Notes: generated by a model from the letters alone, not told the origin. 18,829 bases of DNA from WS-7 sp035635575 (GCA_035635575.1 DASQAV010000030.1:1-18829); one strand, 5' to 3'. Shown: positions 7,126 to 13,630, counted from the stretch's first letter. Numbers and translations are program-made.

Positions 7126-8423
7126 GGCCGGGAGTTCGTTCCTCCGGGCGGGGCGCCGAGTCCGCCGCCCTTCATGATCAGCGTGTCCGGCATGCCCACG
7201 GAAGGCGGCGGAACCCCGTGCTCCATGTTCTCGATCATCCACTTCGCCGACGCGACCAGATCGGATTGCGGGTACTTCGCGATGAAGCTCTCGAACGCCT
7301 TCCTGGCTTCGGGATAGTTCTTCATCTCCTCCGCGTAGGTGAACCCGATCATGAACGAGGCCTGCGTGGCCGACTTGTCGTCGGGGTACTCGCGGACCAG
7401 CTGCTGGAAGATGCCGATCCGCTCCGCGGGGCTCTCGGTAGCCTGCGCCCGCGCGAAGAGATCGGCCGGCTTCAGCGCCGGGGCCATCGGGCTCTGGAGC
7501 GAGTCCGAGAGGATGCGCACGCCGTACTCCTTCTGGAGCGAAGCGATCAGATCCGTCTGGAAGTGCTCCGTCCGCTGATTCTCCAGATTCGAGCGGATCT
7601 GCCGCTGCACGGCCTCGTACTTCTGCGGCCCGGTTTCGGCCCTCTCGTCCGCGCGGATGACGTGCCATCCCTTGGAGCTCTTCAAGGGCTCGCTCGTCTC
7701 CCCTTCCTTCAGCTTGAAGGCTGCCGCGACGACCGCGGGGGCGTTCCCGATCCCCGGCACGATGGCGGTATCGTTGGTGACGAATCCAAGGATGCCGCCG
7801 TTCTTGGCGGTCAGCTTGTCGGTCGAGTACCGCGCCGCGACCTCGTCCCATGTCGAAGTGCGGAGCTTCCGGAGGACCTCCTTGGCGCGGGCCTGGGTCG
7901 CGACCTGGATGTGGCGGACGCGCGCACGCCCGGGGATGTTGAACTCGGCCGGGTGCTCGTCGTAGTACCGCCGCACCGTGGAGTCGGCAATGGCGGGAAG
8001 CACGCTCAAGGCGTCCTGGTAGTAGTGGCGGAGGAGGAGCTGGCGCTGCTGACCCTCCAGGTCCGAGAGGTAGCCTTTGCTCCTATCGGTGCCCGCCTTC
8101 ATCGCCGCCTGGTACATCGCCTCCTGGTTGACGATCCTCTCGACGAGCCCTTTGTACTGCTCCGGGTCTTTCAGATAGTCCTCGCGGACCCCGGCAGGGG
8201 CCGTCGCGAGGACGGAATCCACGTCGTGGCGGGTGATGTAGCGTCCGTTCACGACCGCGACCGGCGGATTGCCCGGGCTCGGCGGACTGGGCTGCCAGAC
8301 GCGCGCCGTCGAGCCCTGCGTTCCGGCCGGCGGCTTGGACCTGGAGGAGCCGGCGCAGCCCCCCATTCCCGACACGAGGAGAAGCGCTCCAACCCCCAGC
8401 GCAAACGACTGAATTCGAATCAT
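7122..8423 (-). CDS. parvulin-type peptidyl-prolyl isomerase lipoprotein with C-terminal helical repeats
   Basis: This 433-residue chaperone-like protein resembles SurA/PrsA/PpiD and probably assists folding of exported proteins. The N-terminus has a hydrophobic signal and a candidate lipobox, SGMGGC with Cys23. The -3 residue is Met instead of the usual Leu, so lipidation is likely rather than certain. A SurA-N-like region (about 55-160) starts VAVVNGRYITRHDVDSVL. The parvulin rotamase domain spans about 165-262, from VRHIQVATQARAKEVL through NGGILGF to SSKGWHVIRADE. After it, residues 320-400 look like tetratricopeptide-type repeats (FQQLVREYPDD, FESFIAKYPQSD). A Gly/Pro-rich tail ends the protein. 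The ATG at 8423-8421 follows the rplI stop by 19 bases. Confidence 0.9.
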   Translation of the reverse strand: MIRIQSFALGVGALLLVSGMGGCAGSSRSKPPAGTQGSTARVWQPSPPSPGNPPVAVVNGRYITRHDVDSVLATAPAGVREDYLKDPEQYKGLVERIVNQEAMYQAAMKAGTDRSKGYLSDLEGQQRQLLLRHYYQDALSVLPAIADSTVRRYYDEHPAEFNIPGRARVRHIQVATQARAKEVLRKLRTSTWDEVAARYSTDKLTAKNGGILGFVTNDTAIVPGIGNAPAVVAAAFKLKEGETSEPLKSSKGWHVIRADERAETGPQKYEAVQRQIRSNLENQRTEHFQTDLIASLQKEYGVRILSDSLQSPMAPALKPADLFARAQATESPAERIGIFQQLVREYPDDKSATQASFMIGFTYAEEMKNYPEARKAFESFIAKYPQSDLVASAKWMIENMEHGVPPPSVGMPDTLIMKGGGLGAPPGGTNSRP

Positions 8424-8442
8424 GGAATTCGGAACCGTCCTC

Positions 8443-8886
8443 TCATTTGCGAACGACCCACACCTTCACGGGGGCCTCGATCTCTTCGTACAGGTGGATG
8501 GGAACTTCGAACACGCCCAGGGACTTGATCGGCTCCAGGAGACGAACGCTCTTCCGGTCCACCGTGTACCCCTTGGCCGCGAGCGCGTCCTGGATCTCGT
8601 GGGCGCTAACCGAGCCGTAGAGCTGATCCTCCTCCCCGGCCTCCACACTGAACTGGAGCGAGAGCTTTCCCAGATCCTCGCGAAGCCGCTCCGCCGCCTG
8701 GCGCTGCTTCTGCTCCAGCGCAACACGTGCCCGCTCACGATCCTTGAACACCGCGCGCGCGTTTCCGACCGCCTCGATCGCTTTCTTGCGCGGGATCAAG
8801 AAGTTGCGGGCATACCCGTCGGCGACGCGGACGGCCGTCCCACGTTTTCCCAGCCCGCCGATGTCCTCCAGAAGAATGACCTCCAT
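8443..8886 (-). CDS. rplI: 50S ribosomal protein L9
   Basis: This is a 147-residue ribosomal protein of normal length. The N-terminal domain carries the L9 signature MEVILLEDIGGLGKRGTAV followed by VADGYARNFLIPRKKA. A long charged helix (about 40-75) connects it to the C-terminal domain, which includes GSVSAHEIQDAL. L9 binds 23S rRNA domain V and affects reading-frame maintenance. The ATG at 8886-8884 is fixed by a textbook AGGAGG at 8896-8891, which itself overlaps the TAG stop of the upstream membrane protein. The rpsF-rpsR-DUF2232-rplI order is a known conserved neighbourhood. Confidence 0.97.
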   Translation of the reverse strand: MEVILLEDIGGLGKRGTAVRVADGYARNFLIPRKKAIEAVGNARAVFKDRERARVALEQKQRQAAERLREDLGKLSLQFSVEAGEEDQLYGSVSAHEIQDALAAKGYTVDRKSVRLLEPIKSLGVFEVPIHLYEEIEAPVKVWVVRK

Positions 8887-8894
8887 CGAACCTC

Positions 8895-9887
8895 CTAGTC
8901 GTCGTTGCCGCGCCCGCCCTGCGGCGAGCGCGTATCGGGAGTCGCCCTGAGCCGAAAGTCGTACCAGACATCCAGCAAGCCGACCGCCATCACCGTCGTG
9001 ACGAGGATCGGCATGAGGATGAGGAGAACCAGAACCGCGGCCTGGACGAGGCCGCGAATGTGAAAGACCTGCGCCACGTAGCGCGCGACCGCGAACCCCT
9101 GCACCGTGTACGCGAGCGCGAGCGGAAACGCGAGATTCACCCCCGCGTCGAAGGCGGGTTTCCAGCGGGTCACCATCAGCACGAGCGCCAGCGCCAGGAC
9201 CCAGGCCCCCACGGGGTGCACCCTCCATACCGCGAACTCCGAGAAGGCGGGAAACCCTCCCTCCTCTTCCTGGAAGAGAACGGAGGCCAGCCAGCAGTTC
9301 GTGGCGATCACCACGATCCACTTGAGCGCGAAGAGCGAGGGAAGGAGGAGCGCCCACAGGCGCCCCGTCTGCTCGAGCGCGTGATTGAACTCGGTCGAGG
9401 AGAGCCCCAGCGATTGACTGAGCCGATGCTCGGTTTCCAGCCGCTTCAACTCGTCGATCCGCGTCGCGAGCATGCGGGTCAGCTCGTCCATGCCCCCCGC
9501 GAGGAGATATCCCCCGGCGACCGCCAGCACCAGCGCGGCCGCGAGACTCGCGGTCACCGAGGCGGGCAGACCCCGCCGCGCGCAGGCCGCCAGGAGAAGC
9601 CCGGCCGCGGCGAGGACGCCGATGAACACCAGCTGATGCGGCTCGTGGATCCCGGACGCGTAGAGGGCGCCCAGGGTCGAGGCGGCCGCCAGCGCTCCCA
9701 GCAACAGCCCCACCTTGCGCGCGAGCCAGAGGAGCGCCACGGGCAGGAGCCCGAACGCCCAGGGCAGGGGCGAGGGGATGTCGGTGTTGGCTGCCGCGAT
9801 CAGAAGAGCGCCGACCAGGATCGCTCCCAGCGCCCGGACGGAATTCCCGAGCGAGAGCGTCCGGCCGGGCTCAGCGATACTGCTCAC
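8895..9887 (-). CDS. DUF2232 (YybS-like) multi-pass membrane protein
   Basis: This 330-residue inner-membrane protein has about eight hydrophobic segments, with a charged stretch near residues 132-160 between them (MDELTRMLATRIDELKRLE). Sequence style and its position between rpsR and rplI fit the DUF2232/YybS family, which often sits there. Its molecular function is not established; relatives look distantly like the membrane subunit of ECF transporters. The start is GTG at 9887-9885, overlapping the end of rpsR by 17 bases without a clear ribosome site. No better start is visible before the first membrane helix, so coupling to rpsR is inferred. Confidence 0.8.
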   Translation of the reverse strand: MSSIAEPGRTLSLGNSVRALGAILVGALLIAAANTDIPSPLPWAFGLLPVALLWLARKVGLLLGALAAASTLGALYASGIHEPHQLVFIGVLAAAGLLLAACARRGLPASVTASLAAALVLAVAGGYLLAGGMDELTRMLATRIDELKRLETEHRLSQSLGLSSTEFNHALEQTGRLWALLLPSLFALKWIVVIATNCWLASVLFQEEEGGFPAFSEFAVWRVHPVGAWVLALALVLMVTRWKPAFDAGVNLAFPLALAYTVQGFAVARYVAQVFHIRGLVQAAVLVLLILMPILVTTVMAVGLLDVWYDFRLRATPDTRSPQGGRGNDD

Positions 9888-10113
9888 TGGTGAACGGCAG
9901 GAGTGCCAGGATCCGCGCGCGCTTCACGGCCTCGGTGATCTGCGACTGGTGGCGGGCGCACGTGCCGGAGATGCGCCGCGGCACGATCTTGCCGCGGTCG
10001 GTGATGAACCGCGTGAGCCTCCGGTCGTCCTTGTAATCGATCCGGTCCACCTTGTCGAAGCAGAGCTTGCAGAACTTTCTGCGAAACGATCTCGATTCGC
10101 CTTCGCGGGCCAT
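9871..10113 (-). CDS. rpsR: 30S ribosomal protein S18
   Basis: This 80-residue protein of the small subunit platform binds next to S6. It is the zinc-ribbon (C+) form: Cys15 and Cys18 in KFCKLC, and Cys52 and His55 in GTCARHQ, are all present. It contains the core DRRLTRFITDRGKIVPRR and the family ending KRARILALLPF. The ATG at 10113-10111 is preferred to the in-frame TTG just before it, because the ATG overlaps the rpsF stop as TGATG and follows GGAGAAGG by four bases. A ribosomal protein with intact zinc ligands suggests no paralogue replacement under zinc limitation is needed to explain this copy. Confidence 0.96.
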   Translation of the reverse strand: MAREGESRSFRRKFCKLCFDKVDRIDYKDDRRLTRFITDRGKIVPRRISGTCARHQSQITEAVKRARILALLPFTSEQYR

Positions 10114-10493
10114 CAAACCTTCTCCTCCATGTTGGGCGAAACTGCGTGTACCGCTTCGGCGGCGGCCGGCTCCGCGGGGCGCCCCGGCTCCTCGACCCGC
10201 GGGGACTCCTTCACCGCGAGCACGGTCAGGTGCCTCAAGACGCTCTCGTTCAGCCGGAACCGCCGGTCCATTTCCCCGATCAGCTCCGGCGGGCTCTTGT
10301 GCTTGATGTGAATGTAGGTGCCGTCCCGCCGTTTCCGGATGTTGTACGCGAGCTTCCGCTTGCCCCAGCGCTGCACCTCGACGATCTCGCCGCTCGCCTG
10401 CGAGATGCTCTGGGACACCTTGTCCACCTCTTCGTTGATGCGGGCCTCCTCGAGGCCGGGGTCGAAAATGATCGTCGTCTCGTAAGTCTTCAT
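10113..10493 (-). CDS. rpsF: 30S ribosomal protein S6
   Basis: This 126-residue protein pairs with S18 on the small ribosomal subunit. It opens MKTYETTIIFDPGLEEARIN and includes QRWGKRKLAYNIRKRRDGTY and RRFRLNESVLRHLTV, all typical of S6. A Pro/Ala/Glu-rich tail of about 25 residues follows the globular part, as in many S6 proteins. The open frame reaches a few codons upstream, but the ATG at 10493-10491 gives the family N-terminus and sits ten bases after GAGGAG, which overlaps the end of pth. It is followed by rpsR with a shared base. Confidence 0.96.
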   Translation of the reverse strand: MKTYETTIIFDPGLEEARINEEVDKVSQSISQASGEIVEVQRWGKRKLAYNIRKRRDGTYIHIKHKSPPELIGEMDRRFRLNESVLRHLTVLAVKESPRVEEPGRPAEPAAAEAVHAVSPNMEEKV

Positions 10494-10500
10494 GAAGGTC

Positions 10501-11079
10501 TCACTCCTCAACCGGGTCCAGTCCGAATCGGTTCCAACGGTTCATTGCCTGGGTCAGGCCGTCCGCAGCCGCGTCGTAGGCGGCGCTCGCGGCTCCCTCG
10601 AGCGCCTCGGGTAGCCTCTGGCGCTCCTCCTCGTGAAACCGCGCCAGCACGTACTCCGGAAGATCGGCAGAACGGGGGGCGGGTCCGACCCCGATCCTCA
10701 GTCTCGGAAACTCGGCCGTCCCCACCTCAGCGAGGATCGACTCCAGCCCCTGGTGTCCGCCCGTCCCGCCCGCGGCGCGAAGGCGGATCGTGCCGAGCGG
10801 CAGGTATACGTCGTCGAGCAGGACCAGGATTTCCGAGGGAATCCGGCCTTCCCGGATCAGCTCGCGCAGCGCCTGCCCGCTGCGATTCATGTAGGTCTGC
10901 GGCTTCGCCACCGAGACTTGGTGCCGGCCGGCGCGGCCCTCGCCGCGGAGCATCGCTCCCTCGCGCCGCCATCCGGTGAAGCGCCCGAGCTTCGAGGCGA
11001 GAAGGTCCACCGCCATGAACCCGGCGTTGTGACGCGTTCCCTCGTACTCCTGGCCCGGATTGCCGAGACCCACGACCAC
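10501..11079 (-). CDS. pth: peptidyl-tRNA hydrolase
   Basis: This cytoplasmic enzyme cleaves the ester bond of peptidyl-tRNA released from stalled ribosomes. With the GTG start at 11079-11077 it is 192 residues, the usual length. Motifs are VVGLGNPG, the catalytic His in GTRHNAGF (His17), the tRNA-contacting Asn in TYMNRSGQAL, the catalytic Asp in LLDDVYLPLG, and GGTGGHQGLESI. The start is not certain. The frame is open upstream to a GTG at 11178, which would add 33 Arg/Lys-rich residues read out of frame through the rplY tail repeat. I prefer the short form because it lies ten bases after the rplY stop and matches family length, though its ribosome site (AAGG) is distant. Confidence 0.93.
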   Translation of the reverse strand: MVVGLGNPGQEYEGTRHNAGFMAVDLLASKLGRFTGWRREGAMLRGEGRAGRHQVSVAKPQTYMNRSGQALRELIREGRIPSEILVLLDDVYLPLGTIRLRAAGGTGGHQGLESILAEVGTAEFPRLRIGVGPAPRSADLPEYVLARFHEEERQRLPEALEGAASAAYDAAADGLTQAMNRWNRFGLDPVEE

Positions 11080-11089
11080 CTTGGGCTCG

Positions 11090-11845
11090 TTAACCTTGCT
11101 TGCCTCCCTCTTTGCCGGACGGCTTGCCGCCTTCCTTCGCGGATGGCTTGCCGCCTTCCTTCGCGGACGGCTTGCCACCTTCCTTGCCGCCCTCCTCCGT
11201 TTCCTCTCCTTCCTTCTTCGCGCCGATCACCTCGGGCTCCGCCACGGCCGCTTCACCCTCCGCCGGCTTCACTTCCTCGAGGATCGTCGGCGGCACCACC
11301 GCGGCGATCGCGCGATCCGCTTCGGTCAGAATGGTCGCGCGCTCCGCCTTGAGGTCGCTCACGTGGAGCGAGTCGCCGATCTGGAGCGCGCTCACGTCCA
11401 CTTCAAGCTTCGACGGGATGTCGGTCGGAAGGCATTCGACTTCCACTTCGCGCAGCAGGTGCTCCAGAATCCCGCCGCCGTCCTTGACGCCCGTGGGAAC
11501 TCCGATCAGCACGATCGGAACCTCGACCGTGATCCGCTCGGTCAGCGAGATGTGCTGCAGGTCGAGATGCAGGATCGTGCCCGCCACCGGATGGCGCTGG
11601 ATCTCACGGATCAAGGCCTTCCGGTCCTTGGCGGCCTGTCCCCCCAGCTTCAGATCCACGATCACGTTGCTTCCGTCGGTGCTCTCGAGCACCGACATCA
11701 AGTCCTTCAGCGCCACCGTGAGCGGGATCGAGTCCTCGCCGCGTCCGTAATAGACGCCGGGGACGCGCCCGCCGGCGCGCAGTCTTCGGGCCACGCCCTT
11801 GCCTGCATCGGCGCGGGCGGCGGCTTCCAGGGAAACGATGGCCAT
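11090..11845 (-). CDS. rplY: 50S ribosomal protein L25, general stress protein Ctc type, with repetitive basic tail
   Basis: This 251-residue two-domain L25/Ctc protein binds 5S rRNA in the large subunit. The N-terminal L25 domain runs from residue 1 to about 95, including GKGVARRLRAGGRVPGVYYG and the conserved ILHLDLQHIS. The C-terminal TL5-like beta domain covers about 100-190 (VEVPIVLIGVPTGVKDGGG). A linker rich in Glu and Ala leads into a Gly/Lys/Glu tail from about residue 219, built from repeats of GGKPSAKE. Such low-complexity tails occur in other L25/Ctc proteins, and this one is longer than the core needs. The ATG at 11845-11843 follows AAGGAAGGAG by seven bases. The prs-rplY-pth order is widely conserved. 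Confidence 0.95.
   Translation of the reverse strand: MAIVSLEAAARADAGKGVARRLRAGGRVPGVYYGRGEDSIPLTVALKDLMSVLESTDGSNVIVDLKLGGQAAKDRKALIREIQRHPVAGTILHLDLQHISLTERITVEVPIVLIGVPTGVKDGGGILEHLLREVEVECLPTDIPSKLEVDVSALQIGDSLHVSDLKAERATILTEADRAIAAVVPPTILEEVKPAEGEAAVAEPEVIGAKKEGEETEEGGKEGGKPSAKEGGKPSAKEGGKPSGKEGGKQG
11093..11191 (-). repeat. 24-base tandem repeat in the rplY tail
   Basis: The last 33 codons of rplY contain in-register copies of an eight-codon unit encoding GGKPSAKE, GGKPSAKE, GGKPSGKE, flanked by shorter GGKE and GGKQ pieces. At DNA level, copies differ by single substitutions only (for example cggacggcttgcc against cggatggcttgcc). Such near-identity suggests recent expansion by slippage or unequal recombination. 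The unit keeps reading frame, so copy number can vary without breaking the gene. Confidence 0.85.
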
Positions 11846-11878
11846 CGTGCGACTCCTTCCTTCTCTCGAGTGATCCCG

Positions 11879-12892
11879 TTAGATGAACAGCGAGCTGAGC
11901 GATTCCTCGTCGTGGATGCGGCGGATCGCCTCCCCCAGAAGCCCGGCGACCGAGTGCACCTTGATGCTGGGCCCCAGCTTCTTGGGGTCGTGCGGGATGC
12001 TGTCAGTCACGATCAGCTCGCGCACCGAAGAGCGCCCGATGCGCTCGATCGCGTCCCCGCACAGCACGGCGTGGGTGCACGCCGCGTAGATGTCGCGGGC
12101 GCCGGCCCGCTTCAGGGCCTCCGCCGCCTCGACCAGGGTGGATCCCGTGCTCACGACGTCATCGAAGATCACGACGTTCTTTCCGTCCACGTCGCCGATC
12201 ACGTTCATCATCTCCACGGCGTCGGGGCTGGGGCGGCGCTTGTCCACGATCGCGAGCCCGGTGCTGAGCCGCTTCGCGTACGCGCGCGCCATCTTGACAC
12301 TCCCGATATCCGGCGCCACCGCAATCAGATTCGGGATCTTGAGGTGCAGGTAGTAGTCCACCAGCACCGGCGCCGCGTACAGATGATCGAAGGGGATGTC
12401 GAAGAACCCCTGAATCTGCGCCGAGTGCAGGTCCATCGTCATCACCCGGTCGGTGCCCGCGGTGGTGATCATGTTCGCGACCAGCTTCGCCGTGATCGGC
12501 ACGCGCGGCTGATCCTTGCGGTCCTGCCGCTGGTACCCGAAGTACGGGATGACCGCCGTCACGCGCCCGGCCGAGGCCCGGCGTGCGGCGTCGACCATCA
12601 CGAGCAGCTCCATGAGATTCGTCGCCGGCGCGAACGTCGGCTGGAATACGAAGATGTCCGCGCCGCGGACGTTCTCGTTGATCTTCACGAACGTCTCGCC
12701 GTCGGCGAACTGACTCACGGTCGCGTCCCCCAGCTCGGTGCCCAGGTACTCGCAGATCTTCTCGGCGAGCGGCCGGTTGGCGGTCCCCGTGAAGAGCCGG
12801 AGCCTCGTCTGTGAGTCGCGCTTCCGTATCGACTCCGATTCGTGTCCCGGTGCCGCGGCCAGGCGCCGATCCGTTGGTAGTTTCACCGTCAT
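11879..12892 (-). CDS. prs: ribose-phosphate pyrophosphokinase (PRPP synthetase)
   Basis: This 337-residue cytoplasmic enzyme makes PRPP from ribose-5-phosphate and ATP for purine, pyrimidine, histidine and tryptophan synthesis. Core motifs are FTGTANRPLAEKI, FADGETFVKI, FQPTFAPATNLMELL, the flexible-loop VIPYFGYQRQDRK (residues 114-126), MTMDLHSAQIQGFF, VAPDIGSVK and the PRPP-binding loop VIFDDVVSTGST (241-252). About 29 residues precede the normal family start, yet no internal start fits, and the ATG at 12892-12890 has an excellent GGGAGG five bases upstream. The extension is therefore probably real. The PRPP loop has Ser and Gly where many class I enzymes have Asp-Thr-Ala-Gly. In this context prs feeds the ribosyl donor for the phosphoribosyltransferase encoded upstream. 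Confidence 0.96.
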   Translation of the reverse strand: MTVKLPTDRRLAAAPGHESESIRKRDSQTRLRLFTGTANRPLAEKICEYLGTELGDATVSQFADGETFVKINENVRGADIFVFQPTFAPATNLMELLVMVDAARRASAGRVTAVIPYFGYQRQDRKDQPRVPITAKLVANMITTAGTDRVMTMDLHSAQIQGFFDIPFDHLYAAPVLVDYYLHLKIPNLIAVAPDIGSVKMARAYAKRLSTGLAIVDKRRPSPDAVEMMNVIGDVDGKNVVIFDDVVSTGSTLVEAAEALKRAGARDIYAACTHAVLCGDAIERIGRSSVRELIVTDSIPHDPKKLGPSIKVHSVAGLLGEAIRRIHDEESLSSLFI

Positions 12893-12897
12893 CGTTT

Positions 12898-12903
12898 CCT
12901 CCC
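12898..12903 (-). promoter_or_regulatory. ribosome binding site of prs
   Basis: GGGAGG on the minus strand lies five bases before the ATG at 12892. It is among the best ribosome sites in the window, and it decides in favour of the long N-terminus of PRPP synthetase over any internal start. Confidence 0.8.
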
Positions 12904-12934
12904 GGGAATCCCCACAAAAACGAAAAACCCAAGG

Positions 12935-12958
12935 CCGATTGACAACTTCGTCAATCGG
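12935..12958 (-). terminator. hairpin followed by T-rich stretches in the prs leader (terminator or attenuator)
   Basis: On the minus strand, CCGATTGAC and GTCAATCGG form a perfect nine-pair stem around a six-base loop. Downstream come GGGTTTTTCG and then TTTTTG. The T run starts about seven bases after the stem instead of directly, so it is an imperfect intrinsic terminator. It could end the spoVG - tRNA-Gln transcript, or attenuate read-through into prs, whose ribosome site begins about 31 bases further on. Confidence 0.5.
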
Positions 12959-12965
12959 GCCCGAT

Positions 12966-13013
12966 GCGCCCGGAGGCGCTCGATGGGCCGGAGGTCGAAT
13001 GCCTCCGGGGCCC
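12966..13013 (-). promoter_or_regulatory. two GC-rich hairpins in the prs leader
   Basis: Between tRNA-Gln and prs lie 250 bases without a gene. Besides the terminator-like stem, this part holds two further inverted repeats. CCGGAGG pairs with CCTCCGG across a seven-base loop (12988-13008), extendable by GGG/CCC with a small bulge. GCGCC pairs with GGCGC across a four-base loop (12966-12979). The rest of the gap (13014-13142) shows no open frame or promoter I would defend; TTGACC at 13028-13023 lacks a partner -10 box. Together the repeats suggest a folded leader RNA. Confidence 0.4.
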
Positions 13014-13142
13014 GGCGATCGAGGTCAATTGTCTTGGGTCCTGATGAACCATCCGCCGCGCATGGATTCGCGGCGAAAACACCGCCGGTTCGCGGCGGCA
13101 ACGGATTCTAACGCATCCGGACGCGCTGCGGGTCCAAAAAGG

Positions 13143-13217
13143 TGGTTGGGGCGGGAGGATTCGAACCTCCGGATGGGAGATCCAAAGTCTCCTGGCTTAC
13201 CACTTGCCGACGCCCCA
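13143..13217 (-). tRNA. tRNA-Gln (anticodon TTG)
   Basis: This is a 75-base complete cloverleaf. The acceptor stem TGGGGCG pairs with CGCCCCA, including the U1-A72 pair typical of glutamine tRNAs. The D arm is GGC-AAGTGGTAA-GCC. The anticodon arm is GGAGA-CTTTGGA-TCTCC with anticodon TTG, and the T arm is GGAGG-TTCGAAT-CCTCC. The discriminator base is A and the terminal CCA is encoded at 13145-13143. The tRNA begins only nine bases after the spoVG stop, so it is probably cut from a shared transcript. Confidence 0.97.
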
Positions 13218-13225
13218 AAACCTCC

Positions 13226-13516
13226 CTACGTGCCGGTCACGGCGAGGGACGGTTGCTTGAGCCGTTCCTTTTCGTACTCCGCCAGAATCCGATCTTCGAT
13301 GAACTTGCGCGTCTCGTTGTTGATCGGATGTGCCACGTCCTGGTAGGTCCCGTCGGGACGTTTTCGGCTGGGCATCGCCACGAACATGCCGTTCGTCCCT
13401 TCGATGATCTTCAGTCCTCGGATGACGAAGGAATCGTTGAAGGTCATGCTCGCGAAGGCCTTCAGCTTGTCGTCGTCCCGCAGGGAAATACGGACCTCGG
13501 AGATTTCGAGCGTCAT
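13226..13516 (-). CDS. spoVG: SpoVG-family nucleic-acid-binding regulator
   Basis: This 96-residue protein closely resembles SpoVG. Landmarks are ISEVRISLRDDDKLKAFASM, the central FVIRGLKIIEGTNGMFVAMP, the basic loop SRKRPDGTYQDVAHPIN, and the helix ETRKFIEDRILAEYEKERLK. Despite the sporulation name, members occur in many non-sporulating bacteria, where they bind DNA or RNA and influence expression; nothing here implies sporulation. The ATG at 13516-13514 follows GGTGAGGG closely. Two strong hairpins lie immediately upstream, and tRNA-Gln follows after nine bases. Length is normal. Confidence 0.96.
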   Translation of the reverse strand: MTLEISEVRISLRDDDKLKAFASMTFNDSFVIRGLKIIEGTNGMFVAMPSRKRPDGTYQDVAHPINNETRKFIEDRILAEYEKERLKQPSLAVTGT

Positions 13517-13536
13517 ACCCTCACCGCCCTCGAGTT

Positions 13537-13581
13537 AAGGACCTCGATCCGTCGAAGTCCTTCGGGTCCATCGCTGGACCC
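13537..13581 (-). promoter_or_regulatory. two adjacent hairpins upstream of spoVG
   Basis: In the 114-base gap between ispE and spoVG, two inverted repeats stand one base apart. The first in transcription order is GGGTCCA-GCGA-TGGACCC (13581-13564), seven perfect pairs closed by a GNRA-type loop. The second is AAGGACTTCGA-CGGA-TCGAGGTCCTT (13562-13537), eleven pairs including one G-U. No T run follows, so a simple intrinsic terminator is unlikely. They end about 20 bases before the spoVG start. Confidence 0.55.
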
Positions 13582-13630
13582 GGCCCATGCACCCCCCGAA
13601 CATCGACCCCGGCGCTTGCAACCTTCCCTG

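Noticed and set aside
6610..7851. Upstream extension of the DUF151 frame to 413 residues
   Set aside because: The extension is the second-frame reading of the isomerase gene; the coupled ATG at 7125 gives the true protein.
8410..8430. Two GAATTCG copies around the start codon of the isomerase gene
   Set aside because: Short, only two copies, and overlapping the coding start; no reason to call it an operator.
11100..11191. Possible CRISPR-like short repeats
   Set aside because: The units are directly adjacent, in frame and coding within rplY, with no spacers.
13023..13028. TTGACC as a -35 box for prs
   Set aside because: No matching -10 box at 16-18 bases and it precedes the hairpin series; a single hexamer is not enough.
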